A DNA stretch of 64,000 nt from Atherinomorus stipes (GCA_023101725.1 JALJCO010001289.1:1-64000), one strand, 5' to 3'; positions 12,963 to 25,260 are shown, counted from the first letter of the stretch. Notes: generated from the letters alone by a model not told the origin. Program-made: numbers and translations.

Positions 12963-13300
12963 GGGTGCTCCATGGTGATACAGTCATGCAGATGCAGCCT
13001 CGTCTCCGCAAGGAGGAGGAAGCCCGCAAGGCTCACGACCCAGGCCCAGCAGCCACCCAGAGGCCCAGATCCCAGCTACCCCCCCCCCCCCCCCAAAGAG
13101 CGGACATGCATCCCCCGAAGGGCGGCAAAAGGCGGCCCCAGCCGGAGCCCCCTGCGGTCTGGGGGCCCAGGCCCCAGCGGACCAAGACCAGCAGCTGCCG
13201 ACCCCACCGGGCGCCCCCGGAGCAGAGACAGCACTGGGCCCAGGAGCAGCCACCTCCCCCCCCCCCCCCCCCGACCCGGGCGGCCCAACTGAAACCCAGG
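12963..13300 (+). repeat. GC-rich dispersed repeat, copy A
   Basis: Shares ordered blocks with 33904-34130 in the same orientation: GGTGCTCYATGGTGAT, CATGCAGATGCAGCCTCGTC, AGCAGCCACCCAGAGGCCC, GCATCCCCC and GGGCCCAGGCCCCAG. C runs occur at 13079-13094 and 13256-13272. Pro-rich frames on both strands result from the GC-rich, pyrimidine-biased composition, not from a gene. It is probably part of a retroelement of unknown class. Confidence 0.6.
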
Positions 13301-13960
13301 AGGACCGGACCCCCCAGACGACACCCCCCCAGGGCAGGCCAGCCCCCCACCCCAACGTCCCTGCCCCACACACCTGACACCAGGGCACCACCACCTCTAC
13401 CACCCCCTACCCCGCCACCACGCTCACACACACACTCCCCACACACCTACCCCAACACCCCCATGTACTCCCCTCCACACACACATACACCCATCCACTC
13501 CGCTCTCCGACCTTACATACCCACACTCACTCCTCCCTCCACCCCCAACACTCTCCTCCCTCTACCGTCCACACCTACCCCCACCTCCTCATACCCTCTA
13601 ACACACACATGCACTCCCCCCACATAACTGCACCAACCCCTCCCTACCCCCCACACATACACCCCCACCTCCCTATACCCCCAATACCCCATACAGTCCC
13701 CCCTTACATGTCCAGCCCCGCCCATCCCTCTGACCTATCACACTCCCGCCCTTCCTTCCTTCAGCCCCTCATGACCATCCCTACTAGACACTCACGAGCA
13801 TGCCACTCCTTCCTCCATCCCCCCTTTCCTCCAACCACTTACCCACATCTCCTCCCTCTTCCAGCCCAAGTTCCTCCCTCCCACATTTCCTCTTTCACAC
13901 TCTCATTCATTATTCTCACATACCCACCTCGCTCTTGCCCATGCCCTAGTGCCTCCTGAG
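13301..13960. repeat. Strand-asymmetric C-rich pyrimidine tract
   Basis: For roughly 650 bp the plus strand is almost free of G and is built from CCCAC, CCCCT, CACACA and CTCC words. The minus strand is therefore G-rich with many GGG and GGGG runs. It is low-complexity sequence attached to the downstream side of the GC-rich repeat; copy B of that repeat at 33904 lacks it. Confidence 0.85.
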
Positions 13961-14676
13961 TGGTAGCTCGGGCCGGGGAAGGAGCCGTGAGCTCCAAGCC
14001 CCCAACACAACAGATCCCCCGCAATGCAGCCAGCCTTTATTTTGAGCTTAACTTAGCTCAGGGACTGAAACAGTAGCCAAGTAATAACTAGTATATTCAA
14101 GAAAATTAATGTGAATATAAACCTGCTTCCACGTATTTGGTAGCTTTATATTGCAAACAAGGATAACACAACAGGAACTCCTAGTTAGAAACCACAAGTT
14201 ATCTTTGATTTCCTCTGATCATTTAAGAATAATGTGGCTTGGCAGTCGTTCTAATAACATCTGGTATTCTACACAAATCTACATGACTGGAAAATATTTT
14301 TCTCTCTGCACATTTTACAATCCATCTTCAAAAGTCAAACTTTCATTTTGACCTCAGTTACACTCCTTTCAAGTTGGTTCAATCTTTGTGGTTGTCCCAC
14401 ATGTCCTATTAGGGCCTCCATAACACACATCCATATACACAGATATACAGTACAAGTGCATAGAAAAAAAAAATCACAATTTAAAAGAAATATTAAGACC
14501 AGAAATGACCAGCTGAATGTTGACTTCACACAATATGACTGAGTTTGTTACGGCACATACAACACACACCCAAACCTCTGTCCTGATGAGACCCAAACAC
14601 CCATTTATATGCAATAAAGCATGAAGGTCTACATCAGTACTCTGGAGGCAGCTGACTTTGGAATGTCCTGTATGTA
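13961..14676. other. Unclassified spacer
   Basis: Starts with a GGTAGCTCGGGCCGGGGAAGG block that appears to close the preceding repeat, then AT-rich sequence with no recognised feature. Confidence 0.35.
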
Positions 14677-14677
14677 G

Positions 14678-14679
<2 letters not shown>

Positions 14680-14733
<54 letters not shown>

Positions 14734-14755
14734 GAGAGAGAGAGAGAGGGAGAGG
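14680..14755. repeat. (TG)n then (AG)n compound microsatellite
   Basis: A TG array at 14680-14716 passes into an AG-rich array with GGG interruptions to about 14755. Confidence 0.95.
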
Positions 14756-16059
14756 CACAGAGGGCAGTCTGCAAAGGATGGCTCAAAAACACATCAGGCC
14801 CCACCTCTCTTCTGGGGACTAATTTCTGGTTCTTACATGGTTAAACATTTGTTAAAGTAAGACTGTGACCTTGGGTGAGTTTGTGTGTGTGCAGCAATTA
14901 AATTGAAATGTGGATTAAATCAAAACTGACCATTAAGATTGTATTGAAGTGCATATTTTTCTTCGCAAGGGGAGTGTTGAGGTGAAGGTAGTAAATTGTT
15001 GCCATTTCCAGTTTTCTAATTGTTCATTTTTGTGTTTGTTAACAATACAACAAAAATAATGATAAAATTTCTTGCAGTGTTTGTGCATATTGGGATTTCT
15101 GAAATTTCAAGTGTCCTTGTAGGAAAATGTTTTCTCAGTGATGACATTTAAAAAAAAAAAAAAAATTCCATGCAGCACATGTATTTGGGCATGTTTGGGT
15201 TTGTTCATGAATGTGTTTGGTTCAGTGCAAATATATTTGATGGAACTAAGGTTAAAACTAATTTTTTTAGAGATTTTGACCATGCTATGATGTCATTTCC
15301 TAATCAAAAACATCCAGAAAGTGCTATTTTGCATCATTCAGCTTCCCTTTTTCCCCATTTTTTTAGTGTTGAAATAACTTAATATACAACATAAAAGCTA
15401 CTAGTGTTATTCCATGGCAGCATACGTTTTCTTCCTCAATTGGTATTGTTCACAATTTCCACATGAGCACCTACGAATGTGTTGTATGATTTTGATTTAT
15501 GAAATATTACAAATGAGGTAAGCTTTTTACCAGTCAGATACATTGAGTAAACTCTCAGGCGTCTATACAGTAAATCTCTAAATCAGGACCAGTGTTTGTT
15601 TAATTGAAAAAAATAATTGAAACTGAAAAAAAAACTGTACTTAAAATAAAAGTCATGTTTTTACTGTGAACTAACTAAAAAAAATTGTTAGATTCAAAAT
15701 AAAACAAGGTGTATAAACTGTTGAATTTGAATGGGATTATGCTTCTGTAATTTCCTAAATAAACTATAACTTTTCTTTTTTCCAAGTGTGAGATTTTTTT
15801 TTTAAATTTCAGTCTCAGATTTTATTTTCAGATTCAGAACTTTTCAATTTAGATCAAAAAATTTTCATTTATTTATTTTTTATTTTTTACAGCTTCAGAT
15901 TTTTTCTTTCACCTTCAAATTTTTATTTCACACTTTCAGATTCCTTTTTCTCAGTTTCAGACTTTTGGCTCTGATTTGGCATGGTGGGCGGGGCTATAGG
16001 GTGTGGAACTCATGAGTGACAGGAGAAGGCAGGAGGCTGAAGGAATTCCCTACATCATG
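14756..16059. other. AT-rich stretch with repetitive TCAGATT words
   Basis: Between 15780 and 15970 the words TTTCAGATT, TTTTCAGATTC and TTCAGTTTCAGA recur at irregular spacing, ending in GGCATGGTGGGCGGGGC. This looks like the edge of a degenerate interspersed element. No open frame is credible. Confidence 0.4.
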
Positions 16060-16578
16060 TTGCCTCCAGGACAGAATCTACTCTACACTCTCCAAATCTT
16101 CCATTTTTAAGTAAGATCATCGAAAAAGCAGTTTTTCATCAACTGAATGACTTTTTAAGAGAAAACAACTGTTATGATGTCTTCCAGTCAGGTTTTAGAC
16201 AGCACCACAGCACTGAGACTGCTCTGACCAAAGTCATAAATGACATGTCTGAAAACTGATGCTGGAAAAATGTCAGTGTTGGTTTTACTGGATCTCAGTG
16301 CTGCATTTGATACAGTTGACCACATTATATTACTCCAACGACTGGAGAACTGGGTGGGTCTCTCTGGTTCTGTACTAAACTGGTACAAAACGTACTTGGA
16401 GAACAGGAAGTGCTTTGTGTCAGTAGGTAATGTTACATCTGAGCAGATAGAAATGACCTGTGGAGTTCCCCAGGGCTCTATCCTGGGGCCTCTTCTGCTT
16501 AACATCTACATGCTCCCACTGGCCCAGGTTACAAAGAACAACAATATTAGTTACTATAGCTACACAGATGACACGCAG

Positions 16579-16906
16579 GTCGACCAATGATCGAAGGATC
16601 GGCCGTTCGAATCCCTATCCCCCAGCCATGAGTTGTTGTGTCCTTGGGCAAGAAACTTAACCCTCGTTGCCCCCAGTGGGGGCACCACTGGTGTATGAAT
16701 GCGTGTGAATGGTTCCGGTGGTGGTCGGAGGGGCCGTAGTCGCGAAATGGCTGCCACACTTCCGTCAGTCTGTCCCAGGGCAGCTGTGGCTACATACGTA
16801 GTTTACCATCACCAAGTACAACTGAGAAGTGAAAGAATAATGGATCTACTGTAAAGTGCTTTGAGTGTCTTGAAAATCGCTATATAAATCTAATCCATTA
16901 TTATAT
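16579..16906 (+). mobile_element. tRNA-derived SINE
   Basis: A box-B-like GTTCGAATCCC lies at about 16605, near the 5' side, indicating a tRNA-derived head with an internal pol III promoter. The body contains CCTTGGGCAAGAAACTTAACCC and GCCCCCAGTGGGGGC. The tail, AAAGTGCTTTGAGTGTCTTG then CGCTATATAAATCTAATCC, has the look of a LINE-matched 3' end. It landed directly after the DDTQ codons of the host LINE. The target duplication is obscured by the next insertion. Confidence 0.7.
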
Positions 16907-18272
16907 CAGTCCCTCCAGGATTTTGCGGCACTTTTTTCTGATTGTTGCGGCCTAAAATGCCAGATGTTGCGGCAGGTTTTGTAAAAAGTTGCAACAAAAG
17001 TTGCAGTGGTTTTTAGTGTTTTTCTCCACTCCCTTAAAAAAAAAAAAAAGCACTTGAAAACTGTTTGCAATAATAAGAAAATAGAAATTCTGATATTTCA
17101 TCATTTTTATTGTATGTCTGGGGAAAAACACTTCTTCAGACACTTCTTAAGGCCTTTTCACACTGCGAATAAACGGCACGAAATTGCGAATAATTAGGAG
17201 GAGAAATATCGACGCATTTGTCTATACACACCTGCTCCGACGCGAGATTACGATGATGCTATAGAACAAACTCGCATCCGTTATTCCAGAGGAACGTGAC
17301 CACATGCAGCAGTGACGGAGGGAGAGACGGCTGCAGGGAAACAACTGGATGCTGGAAACAGCTGATCTCACCGTGGAGATGCCAAATTGGGATTTTAAAT
17401 ATAACACCTGTAGCTAATAACCTCGAATGGCTACAAAATGTAGGGAAAACACTGCTACTTCAGCTGTGACACCCCCCGTTTGCCAAACAATAGTGAGCAA
17501 CACGAAGGTGATAACACCTGAGCCATAATGATGCAGTAACAGTGACCAAGCGACACCTCTCTCTTTTCCTTTCTCTTTTTGCCTGCAACCAGCTCTGTGA
17601 CGGTCAGAGCGCCTTCTCTGATTGGTGGATTGTGTATCTGTCGGATGTGAATATTAAGAAAATCGACCCCAGTTCGAAAAAATAAACGTCGCAAAATCGC
17701 AAGACGAAATTTTGTCACTGATGTGAACGCTCCCGTTGACTTGATATTAATTTGATTAAAGTTTTTGCCGTGCGAATCTTTCGGACGAAATATTCGGAGT
17801 AGGTGTGTAAAGGCCTTAAGACTCTCCGTTGGTGTTTTGCGGTGGAAAATGTTGATGACATCCGTTTGTGTTCCACCACAATATTGCATGAGGAGCAGCA
17901 TAGTTTACCACCGCTTTCATGTAGATCACGGGGAAACTGTCGAGCACGGTCTTTGGCGGAGATTTTTGTCGGTAAATGTGAAACATTCTGACTCGTCGAC
18001 ATGCTAGCAAGCTACCATGGCAAGCTACAGTAAACAGTAAAAGAAGAAGAACGTCTTCTTCTTTGGTTTCTGGCGGACTAGCCGGTGCGTGGGAAAAGAC
18101 CGCGGTGACATCATTGATCATAAAGAGAAAGAGAGTTGTGATTGGTCAAAGTTGCATTAAAGTTGCGGTGATTGGGTAAAATTGCAAGACGAGCAGAATT
18201 CACGGGGATTGGCTGAATTTGCATTAATAATTGCGATCGCAACATCGCGAAATCCTGGAGGGACTGTTATAT
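16901..18272. mobile_element. TIR DNA transposon (hAT-like ends) within the SINE tail
   Basis: The termini are CAGTCCCTCCAGGATTTTGC at 16907 and its inverse ...AATCCTGGAGGGACTG ending at 18266, and the subterminal GCGG/ATTGCG-rich sequence also pairs. TTATAT sits on both sides (16901-16906 and 18267-18272). A CAG start suits hAT, but the visible duplication is shorter than 8 bp, so the class is tentative. It has no transposase and carries another element at 17151-17815. Confidence 0.7.
17147..17819. mobile_element. TTAA-flanked MITE nested in the previous element
   Basis: The ends are GGCCTTTTCACAC at 17151 and GTGTGTAAAGGCC ending at 17815, with TTAA immediately outside each. Subterminal words such as GCGAAT and ACGAAAT recur in inverted form. 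The composition is CpG-rich and there is no coding. The TTAA duplication suggests piggyBac or Kolobok mobilisation. The alternative of Harbinger with a 3-bp duplication is less tidy because the flanks would then read TTA and TAA. Confidence 0.7.
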
Positions 18273-19305
18273 ATTACAGTGTCGCCAGGAGACCGGGGCC
18301 CTGTACAGGCTCTTGGTAAATGAACTGAGGAGATTAATGACTGTATGTGCCTCAACTTTCTTCAGCTGAACAAAAACAAAACTGAGATGATTGTTTTTGG
18401 AGCCAAAGATAAACGACAGCAGGTTGTCACAGAACTTCAGTCCATACACCTAAAAACCACCAATCAGGCCAGAAATCTGGGTGTAGTGATGGACTCAGAC
18501 CTAAACTTTAAAAAACACATCAGTGCGATCACTAAATCAGCCTACTATCACCTGAAGAACATCTCAAGGATAAAAGATCTGATGTCTCAGGAAAATCTGG
18601 AAAAACTAGTCCATGCATTCATCTTAAGTCAGCTTGACTACTGTAACAGCATCTTTACTGGTCTACCTAAAAAATCAGTTAAACAGCTGCAGCTCATTCA
18701 GAACTCTGCTGCCCGAGTTCTCACTAAGACCAGAAAAGTGGACCACATCAGTCCAGTTCTTAGGTCTTTACACTGGCTGCTGGTCCATCAGAGAATAGAC
18801 TTTAAAGTTCTGTTGTTGGTCTATAAAGCTCTGAATGGTTTAGGCCCAAAATACATCAGTGACCTCTTGACCCAGTATGAACCTACCAGACCCGTCAGGT
18901 CATCTGGATCCGGCCTCTTATCAGTTCCCAGAGTCAGAACCAGACATGAAGAAGCTGCGTTCAGCTTCTATGCTCTACTTTTCTGGAACAAACTCCCAGA
19001 AAGTCTCAGATCAGCTGAAACACTTAGTTTATTTAAATCCAGGTTGAAGACCCACCTGTTCTCAGCTGCATTTAGGTAGATTTTACTCAAAAGTTAAAAT
19101 CCGCACGTCTCTATATTCTCTTTTAATCTTAAATGTTTTTAATGTTTTAAATTTTGAATGCTTCTAATTTTTTATTCCTATTTTTTTCTTTCCCCTTTTG
19201 CACCCCGCTGTAATGCTTATAATGTTTTATGTAAAGCACTTTGAATTGTCCTGTACATGAAATGTGCTATACAAATAAACTTGTCTTGCCTTGCCTTGCC
19301 TTGGT

Positions 19306-20415
19306 ACTGTACAAACTATATTTCCTTCATACAATCATCCTGACTGTTCTACAGATGCGGGCCTGAAAAAGTTCTGCCTTTTTCTGCCAGGAGTGGTGCA
19401 GTAATAGTGTACTATTATTGCACTATCACTGGCTTAACGATTTGTCCTGCAAATACATCATCACGCAAGGTGTCCAAACTTGGTGTGTGGAAACGTCCTT
19501 GTTCCGGGCATTCATTTATGCTCTGAAATTATTTCCCCTGGGCACACAGGCGTTTCTCTGTGCGATTGAATTAGCTGACAAGTCACTGGTAAGTGGCTGG
19601 CAGTCGGCAGAAAGGGGAACTTTTTCATGCCCACATCTGTAATTGTGTGACACTGAGACATAAACAAAAGGAGAAAACCGACATATGGATCTCAACTGCT
19701 GACAGCAGCATGGCTTTGCAAATTAGCAAATAAACATGAAGGAAATGGAGGAAAAAGGGTAATCACTATTGTAATTATTAATATGGTTCATTGCAGGGAA
19801 AATTCAAATATTCACGATGAATGATTATCAACTTGTTGCTTGAGGGCCAAGTCACTTTTCCACCCAGTAATATATAACATCACCTTTATAAACATGCCAA
19901 TATCCTAGAAGAATTTCTCTCATTAATATTTCATGTACACCTTTGAAGGAAGATGGGTGTCTGTGAGTTTTCATATCTCGGCTTTTCTGAATGTCTGAGA
20001 CTGTGTATTCATGTTTGTGTGTGTATCTGTCTCCTCCAAGGGCATTGGTAGGTTGAGCTGCAGACAGGGAAATGTAGTCAGAGGTGAGCACACAGACATT
20101 TCAGCAAGAACAAGCCATTTTCTTAACGTACAAATCCAGTGTTTGTCTCTGTGATTTATAGCTAGCCAGCTGTAACTGCACACCCTGCATTGCTCATGTG
20201 GGCCACTGGAACATTAAAGGACAGGGGCACACATACACAAATACACACTCGAACGAGAATATAAAAACATACTTGTACAAACGGAAACACACGCTAAGTG
20301 TAGGTACCTGATTAAATTTTATCTGCTGAATGCAGATAAAACCTCAGTTTAGCATGTAAGTGCTTAGAGTTAAACATAGAAATTGACTTTACTTTATCCA
20401 CATAAATGTTTTTCA
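19306..20415. other. Unclassified spacer
   Basis: No convincing gene, RNA or element termini. Mixed-composition sequence after the LINE tail. Confidence 0.4.
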
Positions 20416-20422
20416 AAGCTCT

Positions 20423-20448
20423 GTGTGTGTGTGTGTGTGTGTGTGTGT
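20423..20448. repeat. (TG)n microsatellite
   Basis: About 26 bp of perfect TG repeats, with a 14-bp C run downstream at about 20506-20519. Confidence 0.9.
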
Positions 20449-20529
20449 CCAAGGGATTCATATTTTCATAAAGCTGCCTCTTACATCTGATGTCTTCGGA
20501 TACCACCCCCCCCCCCCCCTCCAAAAAAA

Positions 20530-21454
20530 AGACATTAACATGAGATATGACCAAGATCACAGAGTATATGTGATGTGTGTCTGCATGTTTATGCTGTTCA
20601 AGGGTGTGTCTGAATCGTTCAGACATCTTTGATATAGATCTGAAATACTCCCATGTAGGATTTATTCCAATTCTCCAGGGTGGCACACTCACACATGCAA
20701 ACACACAGTCTCAGCCATATGAGCATTTCAAAATGAGGGGTGAGCCTCCACCCCACCTCTACCCCAAAATAAATTACATAAATAATATTTTAGGATGCTT
20801 GCATGCACACCAGGACTCGAATAACTAATTATCTATTAATTCAGTGAATAAGCTCAAAGCAACACTTTATAACTATAACCTTGAAACTCTGGATCTGGTT
20901 CATTTTGATGGCACACTGACATTCATTAGGCACATTCTCAAAACCGTTCCTGCCTTGCAGTTTCCTAGAACAAAAAAAAAAAACACAATCCCCAAGTTTT
21001 CTTTTTTTTTCCATACAGAACATCAGATGAGAAATAGCTGCTTTATGTTTTACAGCAGTGCTTTACACGCTGGACATTGGACTTAAACACAATGAACATT
21101 TTGAATGTGCACCATGGCTGATTCAGAAAAGACATGTGAGAAGAGTTACGATCAAACTGACTTTTACTGGTGGCAGAGCACGAAGAGAAGTGACAGAATG
21201 CAAGACCAATGCTAACTTAGCCTTTGCTTGGGGTGCAAAAATGTGGAAATCTGCCAAAGTTCAGTAGTCCTGCTTTAAAGGTAGAGTCTAGAGTTCCTCC
21301 CCGTTTCTAATTGTATACAACAATATTCAAACTGAGTGCCCCTCACCTCGTGCTCATGGCTGCATCACTCTTCAGTCTATCCAGCTTCAACCCTCTCCTT
21401 CAAAGCTTGGAAGCAGGTGAAAGCAAAACCAATATTAACCCTATTTTTCCAATG
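20530..21454. other. Unclassified spacer
   Basis: Only A-runs (about 20971-20981) and scattered CA words were seen. No gene was recognised. Confidence 0.4.
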
Positions 21455-21456
21455 TA

Positions 21457-22745
21457 ACCCTGTGTTCACACCGGACGCGAACAAAATTATTCACACGAAT
21501 GAATTACATGTTAAGTCAATGTACAGACGCGAATAGACCTGCGTTTGCTTGGGGCGGCGCTTTTGAAGTGAATTTGCGGTGCGACAAGCCCCAAACTTGC
21601 GTCTAACACGCACAAATGTAACGTTTTACTCGCACGAGTGAGGCGTCCTATTCGCGCGAATGGAGCACATTCCGCCTATTCGCCGAGCTGAAAAAAATTG
21701 AATTCGAGCGTTTTATACGCGCGAACAATACGAGCCCGGTCATTGAAAATGAATGAGACGTGATGTGAACGGACCAGCAGCTCCGCAGCTCGCTGCTCTT
21801 TTCTATAATAAGAAAAGAAAAGCGCTTCTCACAGATAAAATCACAAAGTGCTGCACACAAAAGCGGTGTAATAATACCATAAATTTAGGACTGAAAACCC
21901 GGTCAGCCTAAACCTCATTAACCAAAAGCTGCAGGTCTCTGCAGCCGGTGTTTGATGGGATGAAACGTCACAACGCCGACACTGCAGCAGGAACCGGAGT
22001 ACCCGGAGGAAGATGCAGCTCTGTCCTCGCTACATAAATAAATTGAGTATTTTGGTTATAAATGTCAATATAAATCAATAGAGTCTGTGTTCAGACTAGT
22101 GTAGTATTTAGTTTGGCCTCTAGATGACACTCCAGTACCAGGAGTTCAGCCTCAGCAGATGTAAACAAACACTCGCTCTGTGTGAAAACAGCAGGAAAGT
22201 CGTCAGTTACGAGTTGTGTTTAATCAGCTGGTTAAATGTTGAGAGGTGGAGGCAAGGAGACGGCAGATACCTGTTAAACTGAGCTACAATAGGTAGTGAC
22301 AACAGCCATGTTTTTTTTGCTGGAAGTTGGAAGTTGTTGGACATTTTGGTGGAAGCGCTAAGTAGCTCCGGCTAGCTTAGCCACTGAAGGCAGATGGACA
22401 GATGCTTAGGAATAAAGCGCCTGTAGTATGAAGGATGTGCAGCCCCGCCCCCCCCGACAGATCATCAAACTGGGCTCAGGAACTCCCCCTGGAGGCCATC
22501 ATCCAGACGTAACTCCTAGATCAGGAGATGAAATTTACCGAGCTCCAAGTGCCTCTGGAGAATCTGGTGGACCCAAACACGCCGGCGTCTTCTGTCCTCT
22601 GACTTCCAAAGCAGGTACAACGCCACAGCTCTCTCCAAGTACTCAAAATAACCGGGTTCTGCCATGTTCACCTGACTGAAGTGACTGACGAGTGACAAAG
22701 GGTAAAGCTCCTTTCACCGCAGAGTGCTTTCTTTTCTTTCTGCAT
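21457..22745. mobile_element. CpG-rich DNA-transposon fragment
   Basis: The left side begins CCCTGTGTTCACACCGGACG at about 21458, a typical fish MITE terminus, and is followed by repeated TCACACGAAT, CGCGAA and ACGCGCGAA words to about 21730. A convincing right terminus was not found, and the region to 22745 is CpG-rich without domains. The extent is therefore uncertain. Confidence 0.4.
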
Positions 22746-24370
22746 CTGCCATTTTTTTTAAATTTCTTTTTATTTCCCCGAGAGTTCGAGTGACAGGATT
22801 ATGCAGCATCATGCCCTTATAATAATAATTCATTTAAATACGGAAACACCATAATAGTCATTTGTTACCAAAATAAGAATACCAAAACATGGTTACTTGA
22901 ATAGTTGTCACTGTATGAAAGAAAAAAAAGAGAAATTAATAAACTTGTATTAACATTGTCATCCAAGGTTTCCCACTTGTATGGTGGGATGATAAATCTC
23001 TTTCCTTCCACGCTTCATGTGGGTGAAAACATTTGAGGGAGATAGTTTAGATATGATAATGAATTCTTCTCAGTATTGATGGTGCATGACAATAAATCAG
23101 CCTCACATTAGTTTGGCTGTCAAGTTTGATTTAATGTTTAAATGAGTCCGAGGTTCATCTCTACAATTTTACAGTTCCTACCAAACTGCAACTTGTGGCA
23201 GACACCAATAGAATTAATCAAAATCCACTCATACAGTACAGGAGAAGACTTTCAACCCTCTTTGTGAACATTTATGACTACTTTATCTTTTACAATGTTT
23301 TGATGTATACATTTTTGCTGGAGGAAAAATAAGAAAATCTCATTTTCAAACCCACCATACAGAGACTGAGGAGCACCAGACAAGATTACTTTGTGAAATT
23401 ACATTCATTTGACATCCTGTAGATCCAATTTTTAAGGAGGAAAAAAAAAATTAAATGTCATAAACTCAATATGACTTTCTTATCCCCCTTCTTTCACCAC
23501 ATCTTTAACCTTGTGGCTATAGAAAATCTGTTTTATCTGCCACATAATGGGATGATCTGTAGAGGAAATATTCACAACTCAGATTAAGCAGGCATGTGTT
23601 GGAGAATGGTACATTTTTCACTTGGTAGAGCATTTGCCGCTCTACAGAATGACAAACTGCTGATCCCTGAAACAAGATTCAGTGTTGCAGGTTCATGTCG
23701 ATTTAGACTAAACTGAAATGAAGCACAGTTAAAACAACAAATGACATCTCTGCCTTTAAGATCAGGCTTAAACCTATTATGCAGGTGTCACAAATTTACT
23801 ACAAACCACTTTTGGCCCTTTTTAAATTATAATCAATGGAGAATAATTAATTGGAATAATTGGATATAAATAATTAGACTATAACTGTAAAAGTAACTTT
23901 AGGTGGAATTGTCAAAAATAAATTAAACTGGGAAAAAGATAATAGAGACACTGCTTTTCCCAATATTTAGGATCTAGTATAGTGTCAGCACTCTGATAGG
24001 GATGCCTCTTCAGTTTTTCTCCTTTCACCAAAATATGTTGAAAATTCCAGCTTCTTGAGCTCCTTCCATAAATTCGAGGGATGTAACAATGCGTTGATTT
24101 AATAACCAACAAGCCAACAACAATTGATGCAAACAGAAGATACTGATCATATGCAGATTTAGGAATCATTTCTAAAACATACTTAATAAAAACATGTGGA
24201 ATTGTTTCCATTTGTTTTTTGTTTGTTTTTTTGTTTTTCTTTAGTTTTTTACAACCAAAATGTCTCTTTTTAATTTGATGAGGAAATTTCCAATATCAAA
24301 AAGTGTTATGGAGCTATGATAGTCAGACTGTACTATTCAGACTGTACTTAAATCATTTAAAATACTAGTC
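22746..24370. other. Unclassified AT-rich stretch
   Basis: No open frame with a recognisable domain. A GAGGGATGTAACAATGCGTT block at about 24074 resembles one hAT terminus without a partner. Confidence 0.4.
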
Positions 24371-24371
24371 C

Positions 24372-24597
24372 AGTGGACTTTATGCACAACTCTACTACTT
24401 CCTGAACTTAAGCCCACTCCTTTGCCTCCTGTCTTTCATGACTGGACAAACTGATTAATCCAGGTGTGTCTGGCCATTGTCTTTGTGGTTACTGTGGCCA
24501 GGCACACAGGGGTTAATCAAATCCTGCAATAATGAAAGACAGGAGAAAAAGGAGCTGGCTGAAGTTGGGAAGTAGTGGAGTTGTGCATAAAGCCTGT
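24372..24597. mobile_element. Hairpin MITE, copy 1
   Basis: The left arm contains ATGCACAACTCTACTACTTC, then CCTCCTGTCTTTCAT and AATCCAGGTGTGTCTGGCCA. The right arm carries the same blocks inverted, ending AGTTGTGCATAAAG. The two arms make an almost complete foldback of about 225 bp. A second copy lies at 43397-43588. Confidence 0.75.
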
Positions 24598-24599
24598 AT

Positions 24600-25139
24600 C
24601 ATTGTGAAATCCAATCAAACAGTATTCTAGACTACCTCTCTTTTTCCAACAGTTCACTTGGGCTCGTAGGTTAAAGATGGCAGCTTATATGGCTGGTTAC
24701 ATCTCCACCATGCGATATAGTGAGTTCCAGCGAGTCCTCACATCCAAGACCACAGTCATGCCTGAAACATATGGGAAGACCCATTGAAATCATTTTAGCT
24801 ATGTTGTCCTGCTGTGGTTCCTGTCTGACTGATGATTGAGGCCTATTTTCTTACCCAGAAGTCTCTGCTTCTCCGCAACCATGTTCTTCACAATGGAAGA
24901 TCTCTTGATGCACACAGCACTGTCCCAGATCCTTGCAGACCAAAAGAAAGGAAAAAGAGAAAAAAAAAGAAAAAAAGAGGGGGGGAGAAAGAAAAAGCTT
25001 TGAGACAGTTTGGACAATGTAGACCTTTTTCGCTCTGAGATTGAGAGTCTGTGCAAAGCAAAGTATGCATGTGTGTGTGTGGGAGGTAGAGAATTGTGTA
25101 ATTGTTTGTCTAATTGTCATTTTATTGAAATGTTGATTT
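24600..25139. other. Unclassified, partly purine-rich
   Basis: A purine-rich run (AAAGAAAAAAAGAGGGGGG-like) spans about 24945-25000. Opposite-strand frames here are low-complexity. No gene was recognised. Confidence 0.4.
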
Positions 25140-25260
25140 TAATATGTAAAGCACTTTGTGCTACATTTGTATGAAAAGTGCTTTATAAATAAATGTCATT
25201 CATTCATTCATTCATTCATTCATTCATTCATTCATTCATTCATTCATTCATTCATTCATC
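25140..25260 (+). mobile_element. LINE 3' tail ending in a (TTCA)n array
   Basis: AAAGCACTTTGTGCTAC and AAAAGTGCTTTATAAATAAA are the conserved end blocks of fish L2/CR1-like LINEs. They are followed by a 17-unit tetranucleotide array (TTCA) at about 25191-25259 that would have served as the reverse-transcription anchor. Coding upstream was not recognised. Confidence 0.65.

Larger units (their letters stand above)
16090..19079 (+). pseudogene. LINE reverse transcriptase, split by insertions
   Basis: This enzyme copied the LINE RNA into DNA at a nicked target. The 5' piece (to 16578) shows successive RT motifs: a KIIEKA-like start, FQSGFR, LDLSAAFDTVDH, GVPQGS and the catalytic box YTDDTQ at 16561-16578. 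The 3' piece resumes near 18272 with the expected TVSPGD sequence. It then gives a 244-codon open stretch (18345-19079) containing NLGVVMDSDLNF, LDYCNSI and the conserved C-terminal FWNKLP. A TGA at about 18325 and the 1.69-kb insertion mean it cannot make enzyme. The N-terminal endonuclease is absent. Confidence 0.85.
16060..19305 (+). mobile_element. 5'-truncated L2-type LINE with nested insertions
   Basis: Reverse-transcriptase coding begins abruptly near 16090, so the endonuclease half is missing, as expected from incomplete target-primed reverse transcription. The frame stops at 19077-19079 and is followed by a 3' UTR with the AAAGCACTTTGAATTG and GCTATACAAATAAACTTG blocks. It ends in CTTGC repeats at about 19283-19303, the pattern of fish L2-type 3' ends. 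The body is interrupted from about 16579 to 18271 by a SINE and a DNA transposon, itself carrying another element. Confidence 0.85.

Noticed and set aside
12965..13627. 220-codon Pro/His/Thr-rich open frame
   Set aside because: C-rich, stop-poor DNA; equally long frames exist on the opposite strand and the homologous copy at 33904 has a different frame structure, so composition explains it.
25193..25259. Array resembling a CRISPR-like regular repeat
   Set aside because: It is a pure TTCA tetranucleotide with no spacers, at the end of a LINE tail; the genome is eukaryotic.
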